32,686 bases of DNA from Bacteroidia bacterium (lineage in GTDB: Bacteria > Bacteroidota > Bacteroidia > NS11-12g > UBA955): positions 2,659 through 35,344 of the forward strand of contig JALQWO010000003.1 in the NCBI GenBank assembly GCA_023258655.1, in the 5' to 3' direction. A program made the position numbers and the translations under genes. The stretch's first letter is position 1, and the number at the start of each line of letters is the position of its first letter. The notes under the pieces are model-generated. The model worked only from the letters and a program-made list of their open reading frames with translations. It was not told the DNA's origin and ran no database searches. This document shows positions 1-8,546 of this stretch, piece by piece.

Positions 1-299
1 GCCCCTGTAAAAATCCTGACGGCTTGATTGGGGGCGGGTCTCGGCCCTGCCTCGGCCGCCCCCGCTGCCACCTCACCCACAATTTGTAACGCGCCAAATT
101 GCTGGTATCCAGCCCATGAAAACGCATACCCATCCATGGCACTCTGCGCAAAACCCGGCATACTCACAGGAGAAAATATATCCTCAGACAAACACAGACC
201 CAAGGCATCGCGCAGCAACATCCGTGAAGGAGCCAAAGCAACCACACGGTCCTTGATCAAAGCCTTCGCTTCATCCACAGAAATGAAAAAATGGGACAT
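1..299 (-). CDS. moeA: MoeA, molybdopterin molybdotransferase (N-terminal part, cut by window edge)
   Basis: Reading from ATG at 299, the first 99 residues are visible and the rest lies outside the window. They contain the MoeA N-terminal pattern: a DALG-x4-EDI stretch (residues 31-41), SPVSMPGF (43-50) and SAMDGYAF (53-60), followed by a GEVAAG stretch. MoeA inserts molybdate into adenylylated molybdopterin in the cytoplasm, the last step of molybdenum-cofactor synthesis. It lies 18 nt downstream of moaA on the same strand, which supports a shared molybdenum-cofactor operon. Identification rests on the conserved N-terminal motif only; the catalytic domain cannot be inspected. Confidence 0.9.
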   Translation of the reverse strand, partial: MSHFFISVDEAKALIKDRVVALAPSRMLLRDALGLCLSEDIFSPVSMPGFAQSAMDGYAFSWAGYQQFGALQIVGEVAAGAAEAGPRPAPNQAVRIFTG

Positions 300-317
300 A
301 AAGGTGCAATTTACAGA

Positions 318-1304
318 CTATCCGCCAATGGTAATCATACTGCGATTCACAATGCTGTTGGCATCAATGTTCTCCAAATCCGCCGCAAACTGTCCGCCCA
401 ACGCCAACGCCTTTTCCATCACCGTTTGTTGGATCAGGGCCGACAAAGACTCACCCCTTCTCAGCGCACCCAGCAAATCAGTTTCCCCCTTGCTGAACAG
501 ACAATTTTTCATTTTGCCATCCGCCGTCAATCGCATCCGATTGCAATCGCCACAAAATGGCGCACTCAACGTACTAATTACAGCAAAAGTACCCTTTCCG
601 CCCACCACGCGATACTGTTTCACCGTTTCATGCGGTTGTCGCGGCAATGGCTCAATCCCAGCACCATAGGAATTTCTTACCACCTCCAACATTTGTTGCC
701 AAGTCACCACCTTTTCCTGTTCCCAGCGATTCCCTTCAAACGGCATGAACTCAATGAACCGGATATCCAAGGGAGCCTCTGCACTCCATCGAACAAAATC
801 CAAAATCTCTACATCGTTTATACCGCGCATCACCACCGCATTCACCTTCACCTCAAACCCGCGCTCCAACAACAACCCAATGTTCTCCTTTACGCGATCA
901 AATAGATCTCGCTTGGTCAAAAACAAAAACGTATCTCGGTTGAGGGTGTCCAAACTCACATTGATTTTCTTCATATCCACCGCCTGCATCAAGTCCAGAA
1001 ACTCATGCACCCTTGTAGCATTGGTTGTCATGGTCAACGCTACCCCCAAACCACTCAATTTTTCGATGATCTGGGCGGCATCTTTGCGAACCAATGGCTC
1101 ACCACCCGTAAGTCGAATCTTCGTCACACCCGCCTCAACAAACGCCTGGGCGATGGCCACCACTTCGTCGACCTGCATCAACCGACTGGCTGGCGTAAAA
1201 TCGTAATCCTCCTCCGGCATGCAATACGAACAACGCAAATTGCAATTGTCCGTCAGCGAAATCCGCAAATAATTGTGAACCCTATGAAAGGAATCAATGA
1301 GCAT
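318..1304 (-). CDS. moaA: MoaA, GTP 3',8-cyclase (radical SAM)
   Basis: A 328-residue radical SAM enzyme that converts GTP to 3',8-cyclo-dihydro-GTP, the first step of molybdenum-cofactor synthesis. The N-terminal SAM cluster motif is CNLRCSYC with Cys21, Cys25 and Cys28. TGGEP at 66-70 is the radical SAM GGE motif. The C-terminal substrate-binding cluster uses Cys251, Cys254 and Cys268. The protein ends in Gly-Gly (327-328), the tail conserved in active MoaA. Length is normal for the family. Its start overlaps the end of the upstream lipoprotein gene by 11 nt, so translation is probably coupled, and moeA follows 18 nt after its stop. No MoaC, MoaE or MoaD gene is visible in the window. Confidence 0.96.
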   Translation of the reverse strand: MLIDSFHRVHNYLRISLTDNCNLRCSYCMPEEDYDFTPASRLMQVDEVVAIAQAFVEAGVTKIRLTGGEPLVRKDAAQIIEKLSGLGVALTMTTNATRVHEFLDLMQAVDMKKINVSLDTLNRDTFLFLTKRDLFDRVKENIGLLLERGFEVKVNAVVMRGINDVEILDFVRWSAEAPLDIRFIEFMPFEGNRWEQEKVVTWQQMLEVVRNSYGAGIEPLPRQPHETVKQYRVVGGKGTFAVISTLSAPFCGDCNRMRLTADGKMKNCLFSKGETDLLGALRRGESLSALIQQTVMEKALALGGQFAADLENIDANSIVNRSMITIGG

Positions 1305-1830
1305 TCCCCGTTTTGGCTGAATCCTTTGCCGCTTTTTGCAAAATATAATTCATCTGAGCCTCTGGAGTCGTCAACCCCAAATTGAGCATATCAATCATCA
1401 CGACGGCCTGCTTACCCACCTCTTCATTCCCAAACTCCTTGGCCAAACGCTGATAGTATTTCAAGGCTTTGTCCAAAGCACCGCCCTGCTCGTAGTAATG
1501 AGATGCCACCACCAACATTTCCATCAGGGGCTTGCCCGTGGGTTTAAACTGTTCGATATAGTATTCGCTATACTCCGCCGCTTTGAAAACCATACCTTGC
1601 CGTTCTGCAATCTTGGTGCACACATACACAAAATCACTGCTGTGCTTGTATTCTGGATGGGCCTTGGCAAAATTCATCAAGGGCGCCGCAGCCGAATCAG
1701 GCAATTGATCCCACTGAACTTTGGGAACAATCATCGCCTCGTAAGGAGCCACCTTGGCCAAATCTTGATCAAATTTCGAGGTGCAACCCGAAATCATCAA
1801 AAGCACACCCAACAATCCGTACCATTTCAT
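1294..1830 (-). CDS. Small lipoprotein with TPR-like helices, upstream of moaA
   Basis: A 178-residue predicted lipoprotein. ATG at 1830 gives a short hydrophobic signal and the lipobox ISGC within the first 20 residues, so longer in-frame starts reaching into parE are rejected. The mature part is rich in helices; a YEQGGALDKALKYYQRLAKE stretch resembles one tetratricopeptide repeat. No specific family was recognised. It overlaps moaA by 11 nt and is read in the same direction, so it is probably co-transcribed with the molybdenum genes, but no functional link is evident. The gene is divergent from parE, with 72 nt between the starts. A degenerate box (TATTTTCG) lies 4 nt before the ATG. Confidence 0.82.
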   Translation of the reverse strand: MKWYGLLGVLLMISGCTSKFDQDLAKVAPYEAMIVPKVQWDQLPDSAAAPLMNFAKAHPEYKHSSDFVYVCTKIAERQGMVFKAAEYSEYYIEQFKPTGKPLMEMLVVASHYYEQGGALDKALKYYQRLAKEFGNEEVGKQAVVMIDMLNLGLTTPEAQMNYILQKAAKDSAKTGNAH

Positions 1831-1889
1831 GTTGCGAAAATAAGTGAAGGATGTGAAAAACTCGGGCATAGTGGTTAATATCCAAGCAT

Positions 1890-1897
1890 TAATATTG
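1890..1897 (+). promoter_or_regulatory. Candidate -7 box of parE (TAATATTG)
   Basis: One mismatch to the Bacteroidetes TAnnTTTG box, with 5 nt before the parE ATG at 1903. If used, the transcript would start at or next to the start codon. No clear TTG -33 element was seen at the usual distance. Confidence 0.4.
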
Positions 1898-1902
1898 TAT
1901 TT

Positions 1903-3798
1903 ATGAGCGAACAGGCCAGGTATACCGAAGACGAAATCAGGAGTCTCGATTGGAAAGAACACATCCGCCTGCGTCCCGGGATGTATATCGGGAAATTGGG
2001 CGATGGAACCGCCGCCGATGATGGCATTTACGTATTGGTAAAGGAGATTGTCGACAACTCCATCGACGAGCACGTGATGGGCAATGGTAAGAAAATTGAA
2101 ATTACCATCGATGACAAACGGGTGACCATTCGTGACTGGGGTCGGGGTATTCCCCTGGGCAAGGTGATTGATTGCGTCTCCAAAATCAACACCGGGGGAA
2201 AGTACGATTCTAAGGCCTTCCAAAAATCTGTGGGTTTGAATGGCGTGGGTACCAAAGCCGTAAACGCACTGTCCAATTATTTCGTGGTACAAAGTTTCCG
2301 CGATGGCCGAACCAAACGGGCCGAATTCGAACGCGGTGAACTGATTGTGGATGCGCCCGAGTCAGAAACCACGGAGCCCAACGGAACCATGATGGTCTTT
2401 GAACCCGATGCCAGCATCTTCAAAAATTATCGCTTCATCAACGAGTTCCTGCGCGAACAAATCAAGAACTACACCTACCTCAACGCAGCGCTCACCATCA
2501 AATTCAATGGCGAGAGTTATGCGTCGCGGCGAGGCCTCCTCGATTTGCTCGAACACAAGGTTACTGCCGAAGCCGCACTCTACCCCGTCATTCACGTGAA
2601 AAACGACGATGTAGAACTCGCTTTTACCCATACCGATTCCTACGGAGAAGAATACTATTCGTTTGTAAACGGACAGTACACCACCCAAGGAGGAACCCAC
2701 CTCGCGGCCTTCCGCGAAGCCTTTGTGAAAACCATCCGCGAATTCTATAAAAAGGAATTTGACGCTACGGATATCCGCGCCTCCATTACCGCCGCCATCA
2801 GCATTCGCATCATGGAGCCGGTATTTGAAAGCCAAACCAAAACCAAACTCGGTAGCGCCGATATGGGCCCCGATGGTCCCAGCATCAAAACGGCGATGCT
2901 CGATTTCGTCAAGAAAAACGTTGACGACTACCTCCATAAAAACCCCACCGCGGCCGACGCCCTGCTGAAAAAAATTCTGCAAAACGAACGCGAGCGGAAA
3001 GACATGGCAGGCGTGCAAAAATTGGCCAAAGAACGCGCCAAACGCGCCAACTTGCACAACAAAAAACTCCGCGATTGCAAAACCCACCTCAGTGATGCCA
3101 AATCCGATGTGCGCTTCGAAACCACCCTGTTCATCACCGAAGGAGATAGCGCCAGTGGATCCATCACCAAAAGTCGCAATCCCAACCTTCAAGCCGTTTT
3201 CAGTTTGCGCGGTAAACCCCTAAACTGCTATGGCCTGAAGAAAAAAATCGTCTACGAAAACGAAGAGTTTAACCTCCTTCAGCACGCCCTCGACATCGAA
3301 GAAGGACTCGAAAACCTGCGTTACAACCGCATCGTTATTGCCACCGATGCCGACGTTGATGGTATGCACATTCGATTGCTGCTGATGACCTTCTTCCTGC
3401 AATTCTTCCCAGATTTGGTGAGAAATGGCCACCTCTACATCCTTCAAACCCCCTTGTTCCGGGTGAGAAATAAAAAAGAGACCATCTACTGCTACTCCGA
3501 CGAAGAAAGACGGAACGCCATCGCCAAATTGGGCAACAAACCCGAAATCACCCGATTCAAGGGATTGGGAGAGATATCGCCCGACGAATTTGCTGGATTT
3601 ATCGGCCCCGACATCCGCATCGAGCCCGTGATTCTGAGCCAAGAATCGAACATTGAAAAATTACTGAATTACTACATGGGGAAAAACACCCCGGAACGAC
3701 AGGAATTCATCATTGACAACTTGGTGGTAGAAAAGGACGATGAGCCAGAAATTGTGAACACTGTGTTGGAGACCGACGTCGTTTTGGCGGAGGAATAA
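1903..3798 (+). CDS. parE: ParE, DNA topoisomerase IV subunit B
   Basis: A 631-residue type IIA topoisomerase ATPase subunit. The GHKL ATPase domain shows RLRPGMYIG (22-30) and EIVDNSIDEH with the catalytic-type Glu48 and Asn52. A VGLNGVGTKAVNALS loop (from about residue 109) is the ATP-lid region. The TOPRIM domain has EGDSASG starting at Glu413 and the metal-binding DADVDG with Asp482, Asp484 and Asp486. With ParC it would decatenate and relax chromosomes. ParE rather than GyrB is preferred because of length and the C-terminal wording (LQTPLFRVRNKKETIYCYSD), which matches Bacteroidetes ParE as I know it; GyrB is the alternative. The usual parC partner does not follow: the next gene is an unrelated membrane protein. 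Confidence 0.88.
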   Translation: MSEQARYTEDEIRSLDWKEHIRLRPGMYIGKLGDGTAADDGIYVLVKEIVDNSIDEHVMGNGKKIEITIDDKRVTIRDWGRGIPLGKVIDCVSKINTGGKYDSKAFQKSVGLNGVGTKAVNALSNYFVVQSFRDGRTKRAEFERGELIVDAPESETTEPNGTMMVFEPDASIFKNYRFINEFLREQIKNYTYLNAALTIKFNGESYASRRGLLDLLEHKVTAEAALYPVIHVKNDDVELAFTHTDSYGEEYYSFVNGQYTTQGGTHLAAFREAFVKTIREFYKKEFDATDIRASITAAISIRIMEPVFESQTKTKLGSADMGPDGPSIKTAMLDFVKKNVDDYLHKNPTAADALLKKILQNERERKDMAGVQKLAKERAKRANLHNKKLRDCKTHLSDAKSDVRFETTLFITEGDSASGSITKSRNPNLQAVFSLRGKPLNCYGLKKKIVYENEEFNLLQHALDIEEGLENLRYNRIVIATDADVDGMHIRLLLMTFFLQFFPDLVRNGHLYILQTPLFRVRNKKETIYCYSDEERRNAIAKLGNKPEITRFKGLGEISPDEFAGFIGPDIRIEPVILSQESNIEKLLNYYMGKNTPERQEFIIDNLVVEKDDEPEIVNTVLETDVVLAEE

Positions 3799-3816
3799 CC
3801 CCGTGAATCCTATCGC

Positions 3817-5295
3817 ATGGACAGCCCATCAAACCCAGTGATCACGGTAAAATCTCGGTGGCTGGGTCGCTATGGCGAAGGCCTAATTTGGCCCCTTTGG
3901 CTGTTTGTAGTTTTTCATTTGGGCGAGGTGCGCTGGTTGCATACCGACAGTGCGTACACCCTTTTCCGCATTCTCAATCACCAGTCGCTGTTCTATGATC
4001 GATTTGCTTGCGAGCTGATTGTATGGCCAGGACAGCTCCTCACCGCCATGGGTGCACCGGCCTTCTGGGTGTTGCAGGGACTCAACCTCATCCTACCCAT
4101 CATGGCCTGGATGTTTTGGATACTGTTTGCCCAAAGTACACACCGATGGATGCTCTTTTTTCTCATTCTCGCCGGGGGAAATGAACTGTTTTTCATTGGC
4201 TACAGTGAAATCGGACTGAGCACATTGGCCTTTCTCACAAGCTGGCTACTCATTGAGCAACACAGTCCAACTGACAGCCTCCGATGGTCTTGGGCCACAC
4301 TATCATTCACGCTGCTGGTAACCCTGCTATCCCACCCCGCTGGATGGCTGTATGTGCTCATCATCGCGGGTTTTGCCCTGGTTTCGATCTCGAGGAAGCA
4401 AAGCCTTTACCTATTCCTTACAGTGCTCCTTGTGATGGGATTAAAAATGGCCCTCTTCCCCAGCAATTCTTATGATGCCGGCCTCTACCAAACTTTGATA
4501 AATTCCCAAACTTGGCAGCATTTCGACCAATTGTGGAGCCTACAATACCTATCACATGCCTCGTGGTTTTTCATTCCCAGCGTCACTGCTGTCGCTTGTT
4601 TTTTATTGGGACTCACCAAACCGTGGCGCGGCTTATCCTTGGCCTTTTTTGCCCTGTGGATCATTGAGGTTGTTGTCTGTTTGATCATTTACTCCCAAGG
4701 CGATGCCCACATCAACATGGAAAAGTTCTTCTACCCGGTGGCTGTTGTGGCGATGCTATCCATTCCGATGTATTTGTGGTCGAGCCAGCGTCCAGAATTT
4801 GGCCATTATCGACTAAAATTCGTCACGGCCAAACAGCGTGATTTTTCGCGAAATATTGTGGGTATACTGCCCTGGTTCATGGCGTTGAGCCAGCTGCTGG
4901 GCATTCAACAACATAGCCCAACCTACACCAACCGCTATCAGCAACTCCATGCGTTGATCACAGCGATGCCCAACGACAAAATGATTGCCCATTACGATAG
5001 TCTATCGTCTCGCGTTCATCCCGGATCGTTGTGGGGATTGAGTTACGAAACAGCTTTGACATCGGTATTGAATCAGGAAAGAACTGGGCACAATGGGCCC
5101 GTTAAATCCATGAAGGCCATGTCCACGGAAGAAATCGCAGACTGGGATGAAACACAAAAACGGATTGGGGACTCTTTGCTGATCGGCGCTCCATTCGAGA
5201 TGCCGCAGCGCATCGACCGGTTGAATCGACGCTATTTTCAATTTGTGCAGGGCACCACCTATCGATTGTGGAACCCTGCTACAAACCGCAATTGA
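3817..5295 (+). CDS. Polytopic membrane protein of unknown function (492 aa)
   Basis: About ten hydrophobic segments are visible between residue 20 and residue 360, followed by a soluble C-terminal tail of about 130 residues. The layout (first loop with HTDSAYT and FYDRFACELIVWPGQ, then clustered membrane helices and a soluble end) is compatible with a GT-C-like or transporter-like inner-membrane protein, but no family motif was recognised. It begins 18 nt after parE and may be read from the same transcript. Its TGA stop abuts the TAA stop of the convergent ahcY gene with no base between. The protein is complete, with no frameshift seen. Confidence 0.8.
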   Translation: MDSPSNPVITVKSRWLGRYGEGLIWPLWLFVVFHLGEVRWLHTDSAYTLFRILNHQSLFYDRFACELIVWPGQLLTAMGAPAFWVLQGLNLILPIMAWMFWILFAQSTHRWMLFFLILAGGNELFFIGYSEIGLSTLAFLTSWLLIEQHSPTDSLRWSWATLSFTLLVTLLSHPAGWLYVLIIAGFALVSISRKQSLYLFLTVLLVMGLKMALFPSNSYDAGLYQTLINSQTWQHFDQLWSLQYLSHASWFFIPSVTAVACFLLGLTKPWRGLSLAFFALWIIEVVVCLIIYSQGDAHINMEKFFYPVAVVAMLSIPMYLWSSQRPEFGHYRLKFVTAKQRDFSRNIVGILPWFMALSQLLGIQQHSPTYTNRYQQLHALITAMPNDKMIAHYDSLSSRVHPGSLWGLSYETALTSVLNQERTGHNGPVKSMKAMSTEEIADWDETQKRIGDSLLIGAPFEMPQRIDRLNRRYFQFVQGTTYRLWNPATNRN

Positions 5296-6609
5296 TTAAT
5301 ATCTGTATGTATCCTTTTTGAAAGGACCGTTCACGTTCACACCGATGTAATCGGCCTGCTCTTGTGTTAATTCGGTCAATTCCGCACCGATGTGTGCCAA
5401 GTGCAATTTTGCTACTTTCTCATCCAAGTGCTTGGGCAACACGTAAACCTCATTCTTGTAGCTGGCGTGGTTGTTCCACAACTCAAGCTGCGCCAAAGTT
5501 TGGTTGGTGAAACTGTTACTCATCACGAAGCTGGGGTGACCCATAGCACAACCCAAGTTTACCAAACGACCTTCGGCCAATACAATGATTTCATTGCCTT
5601 TCAAGTTATATACATCCACTTGGGGCTTGATGGTGTATTTGGTATTGCCATAATTCTTGTTCAACCAAGCCATGTCGATTTCGTTGTCGAAGTGACCAAT
5701 GTTACAAACGATGGTCTTGTCCTTCATCGATTCAAAATGCTTCGCTGTAACGATGTTGCAGTTACCGGTAGCCGTTACTACGATGTTCGCCTGGGGAATG
5801 GCTTTGTCGATGTGTACCACATGGTAACCATCCATGGCGGCTTGCAAGGCACAAATCGGATCGATTTCTGTCACCATCACACGGGCACCGGCACCGCGCA
5901 AAGAATCGGCAGAACCTTTTCCTACGTCGCCGTATCCACAAACCACAGCTACTTTACCGGCCATCATGACGTCGGTAGCACGACGAATCGCATCCACCAA
6001 ACTCTCTTTACAACCGTATTTGTTGTCGAACTTGCTCTTGGTAACACTGTCGTTCACGTTGATCGCAGGAATGTGCAAGGTACCTTTGGCCATACGCTCA
6101 TACAAGCGGTGAACCCCGGTGGTAGTCTCTTCACTCAATCCTTTGATACCCGCAATCAACTCGGGGTATTTATCAAACACCATGTTGGTCAAATCGCCAC
6201 CATCGTCGAGAATCATGTTCAACGGCTGTTGGTCTTCGCCGAAGTGCAAAGTTTGCTCAATACACCAGTCAAACTCTTCTTCATTCTGACCTTTCCAAGC
6301 GTATACAGAGATACCGGCAGCAGCGATGGCCGCAGCGGCATGGTCCTGGGTTGAGAAAATGTTGCAAGAGCTCCAAGTTACCTCGGCACCCAATTCAACC
6401 AAGGTTTCAATCAAAACCGCTGTTTGGATGGTCATGTGCAAGCAACCCGCGATGCGCGCTCCAGCCAGGGGCTTAGAGGCACCGTATTCAGCACGCAAAG
6501 CCATCAAACCGGGCATTTCTGCTTCCGCCATTTTGATTTCTTTTCTACCCCATTCAGCCAATGAGATGTCTTTTACCTTGTAAGGAATGTATGAAGATTG
6601 TGTTGTCAT
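5296..6609 (-). CDS. ahcY: AhcY, S-adenosylhomocysteine hydrolase
   Basis: A 437-residue cytoplasmic enzyme that splits S-adenosylhomocysteine into adenosine and homocysteine, keeping methylation reactions running. Visible motifs are NVNDSVTKSKFDNKYG (substrate site), the NAD-binding GYGDVGKGSADSLRGAGA loop, and the family C-terminal ending KDTYRY. Length fits bacterial AhcY. ATG at 6609 (MTTQSS) is chosen over an in-frame ATG at 6636 because the sequence between them contains a perfect TAnnTTTG box. It is read alone: the convergent neighbour ends immediately beside its stop and the upstream minus-strand lipoprotein ends 131 nt away. Confidence 0.96.
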   Translation of the reverse strand: MTTQSSYIPYKVKDISLAEWGRKEIKMAEAEMPGLMALRAEYGASKPLAGARIAGCLHMTIQTAVLIETLVELGAEVTWSSCNIFSTQDHAAAAIAAAGISVYAWKGQNEEEFDWCIEQTLHFGEDQQPLNMILDDGGDLTNMVFDKYPELIAGIKGLSEETTTGVHRLYERMAKGTLHIPAINVNDSVTKSKFDNKYGCKESLVDAIRRATDVMMAGKVAVVCGYGDVGKGSADSLRGAGARVMVTEIDPICALQAAMDGYHVVHIDKAIPQANIVVTATGNCNIVTAKHFESMKDKTIVCNIGHFDNEIDMAWLNKNYGNTKYTIKPQVDVYNLKGNEIIVLAEGRLVNLGCAMGHPSFVMSNSFTNQTLAQLELWNNHASYKNEVYVLPKHLDEKVAKLHLAHIGAELTELTQEQADYIGVNVNGPFKKDTYRY

Positions 6610-6623
6610 TGTCAAATTTTGCG

Positions 6624-6631
6624 CAAAATTA
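6624..6631 (-). promoter_or_regulatory. -7 promoter box of ahcY (TAATTTTG)
   Basis: A perfect match to TAnnTTTG on the minus strand, 14 nt before the ATG at 6609. This would give a short leader of about 8-9 nt. A good -33 TTG at about 20 nt spacing was not found. Confidence 0.55.
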
Positions 6632-6740
6632 GGCATCCGCGGGCAATTTACCCCTACGCTACACCAACAAAGATGTATCGCTCACCGTCATTTCCTCAGA
6701 AAGTTGAACAAGTTAATCGGTTAATTGTCAGACGGTAGGA

Positions 6741-6890
6741 TCAGAACCCACAGTTGCAACCGGTATTTTTTGCCTTCACGCGCCCATGCTTGGCACTGCC
6801 ACATCCCGTGGTTGACAAGGCGATGCTGGCCACACCGAAAACCAACACAAGACCCAGAAGGCGCGACAGTAAACGAGGATTTTTTTGCAT
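6741..6890 (-). CDS. Very small lipoprotein (49 aa) with Cys-rich tail
   Basis: A 49-codon open frame reading MQKNPRLL at the start, a hydrophobic signal segment (about residues 7-25), the lipobox STTGC, then a short basic mature peptide that ends in NTGCNCGF. After lipidation the mature peptide would be only about 20 residues, with two extra cysteines near its end. A perfect TATATTTG box sits 6 nt upstream of the ATG, which supports a real gene. Minute lipoproteins of this layout occur in Bacteroidetes, but I do not know a function. It lies upstream of ahcY on the same strand, 131 nt away, and is divergent from the DedA gene. Confidence 0.75.
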   Translation of the reverse strand: MQKNPRLLSRLLGLVLVFGVASIALSTTGCGSAKHGRVKAKNTGCNCGF

Positions 6891-6896
6891 TTATTA

Positions 6897-6904
6897 CAAA
6901 TATA
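6897..6904 (-). promoter_or_regulatory. -7 promoter box of the 49-aa lipoprotein gene (TATATTTG)
   Basis: A perfect TAnnTTTG match on the minus strand, 6 nt before the ATG at 6890, predicting a leaderless or nearly leaderless mRNA. Confidence 0.55.
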
Positions 6905-6957
6905 CAGCAACCCATGACAATCGCATCAATGGCTTGTTGTAAAATTGCAGTATCAAT

Positions 6958-7608
6958 ATGACAGTCCTTTCCATCATAGATTTTGCCAAAGATTGGCTCC
7001 TTCACCTCGACGATAAACTGCAGTATTTGGTGAGTGAATACAAGCATTTGACGTATTTGATTTTGTTTGCCATTGTTTTTGTAGAAACGGGATTGGTGGT
7101 AATGCCTCTGTTGCCTGGTGATAGCTTGCTGTTTGCGGCGGGATCGATCGCGGCGATGGACGGGCATCCGTTGAATGTTTTCATCTTAATACCCTTGCTC
7201 ATTGTGGCTGCGCTGTTGGGGGACAATACCAACTATTTCATCGGTTCAAAAATTGGGGTTAGGGTGTTTGACCTCAAATGGAAGTTGTTAAAACGGGAAT
7301 ACTTGGAAAGAACAGAGGCTTTTTATGAGAAACACGGTGGATACACCTTGATCATGGCGCGGTTTGTACCCATCGTGCGCACATTTGCCCCGTTTGCGGC
7401 GGGTTTGGGCACCATGAAGTATGGCAAATTCTTGGGTTATTGTATCGCGGGCGCGGTTTTGTGGGTAAGCAGCATCACTACTTTGGGCTATTTGCTGGGC
7501 TCGATTCCCTGGGTTCACGACCATTTTGAAACCGTGGTTTTCGGCATCATTGGATTGTCGCTGTTGCCCATCGTGTACAACGCCATCAAGGCAAAAATTT
7601 CGAAATAA
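6958..7608 (+). CDS. DedA-family membrane protein
   Basis: A 216-residue inner-membrane protein of the DedA/SNARE-associated family; some members have been linked to undecaprenyl-phosphate or phospholipid recycling and membrane homeostasis. Family features seen are Glu43 in FVETGL, the PLLPGDSLLF segment (50-59), an LGDNTNYFIG segment (87-96), and ARFVPIVRTFAPFAAG with Arg135 and Arg141. About five hydrophobic stretches are present and length is typical. It starts 67 nt from the divergent small lipoprotein gene. A one-mismatch box (TAAAATTG, 6940-6947) lies 10 nt upstream of the ATG. aroE follows after 30 nt and could share the transcript. The exact substrate cannot be told. Confidence 0.9.
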   Translation: MTVLSIIDFAKDWLLHLDDKLQYLVSEYKHLTYLILFAIVFVETGLVVMPLLPGDSLLFAAGSIAAMDGHPLNVFILIPLLIVAALLGDNTNYFIGSKIGVRVFDLKWKLLKREYLERTEAFYEKHGGYTLIMARFVPIVRTFAPFAAGLGTMKYGKFLGYCIAGAVLWVSSITTLGYLLGSIPWVHDHFETVVFGIIGLSLLPIVYNAIKAKISK

Positions 7609-7638
7609 GTCAACGGAAGATTTGGCAATTCCAGGCCC

Positions 7639-8427
7639 ATGAAGGAGACAAAGGCATTTCGATTGGGGTTGTTGGGTCACCCCGTATCTCACTCTAAATC
7701 GCCGGAGATTTTTGGTCGTTTCTTTGCAGAATCAGGCCTAAACCGATGCAGTTATGAACTGTTCGACCTCAACGAAATCGCGGATTTTCCGTCGTTCATT
7801 CGTACAGAATTAGACAGAGACCTGCCACTTCGGGGGTTCAATGTAACAGTTCCTCACAAGGCAGATATCATACCGTACTTGGATCATCTTTCAGCAGAGG
7901 CCCGCGCCGTAGGCGCGGTCAATACCGTGTTGATCGTGGGATCCAACAACCACTATCATCTACAGGGTCATAATACCGATGTGATTGGATTCTCCCAGAG
8001 TTTACAAGTAGCACAAACAGCCCTTCCAAATCCCATTTCCAATGCCATCATTTTTGGCAATGGCGGTAGCGCCAAAGCCGTAAAATACGCCCTCCAAAAC
8101 CAAAACATCAACTTTCATATTTGGCACCGCAACCGCTGGATCAATGAAACGCATGAATGTGAGAACCCCGCAAAATACATTCAACCCAACACCCTGTTCG
8201 TTCATACCACACCCCTAGGCATGTGGCCCAACACAGTAACCGCCATCGAATGGCCTATGAATTTGATCGCGCCAACCCACCGCCTCATTGACTTGGTGTA
8301 TAACCCATCGGAAACAACCTTGATGAAACGATTTGCAGAACGGGGCGCCTGGGTCATGAATGGTGCGCACATGCTTGAGCAACAAGCAGTGGCCGCATGG
8401 ACACTTTTCCAAGAGAACATCGATTAA
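7639..8427 (+). CDS. aroE: AroE, shikimate dehydrogenase
   Basis: A 262-residue NADPH-dependent shikimate dehydrogenase, reducing 3-dehydroshikimate to shikimate in the chorismate pathway. Substrate residues include the HSKS motif (Ser17, Ser19), FNVTVPHK with catalytic Lys74, and NTD with catalytic Asp114. The dinucleotide loop is GNGGSAKAV (about 140-148), and LIDLVYNPSET and NGAHMLEQQAV match the C-terminal family pattern. Length is on the short side of normal. It follows the DedA gene by 30 nt; no other aromatic-pathway gene is nearby. Confidence 0.95.
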   Translation: MKETKAFRLGLLGHPVSHSKSPEIFGRFFAESGLNRCSYELFDLNEIADFPSFIRTELDRDLPLRGFNVTVPHKADIIPYLDHLSAEARAVGAVNTVLIVGSNNHYHLQGHNTDVIGFSQSLQVAQTALPNPISNAIIFGNGGSAKAVKYALQNQNINFHIWHRNRWINETHECENPAKYIQPNTLFVHTTPLGMWPNTVTAIEWPMNLIAPTHRLIDLVYNPSETTLMKRFAERGAWVMNGAHMLEQQAVAAWTLFQENID

Positions 8428-8546
8428 GCAAGGGACTTGGTTCGTTCAAGAACTGATAAAAGTCAGTGTTTCCAAACCAAAACACGCCGATTTTCGCACT
8501 CTGAATTTGGCATAAACACCCCGTTTTATGGCATTCTTCACAATCA

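Noticed and set aside
2362..3192. 276-codon minus-strand open frame opposite parE
   Set aside because: Phe/Gly-rich shadow of the parE reading frame with no family match.
5392..6354. 320-codon plus-strand open frame opposite ahcY
   Set aside because: It lies wholly antisense to a clear enzyme gene, has no recognisable domain and reflects codon bias of ahcY.
6721..7167. 148-codon minus-strand frame spanning the DedA start
   Set aside because: It overlaps both the 49-residue lipoprotein gene in another frame and the DedA gene; its sequence is basic and featureless.
8428..8546. Search for an aroE terminator or small gene before feoA
   Set aside because: Only weak short inverted repeats (for example CTGA-N6-TCAG) and no plausible coding frame were found.
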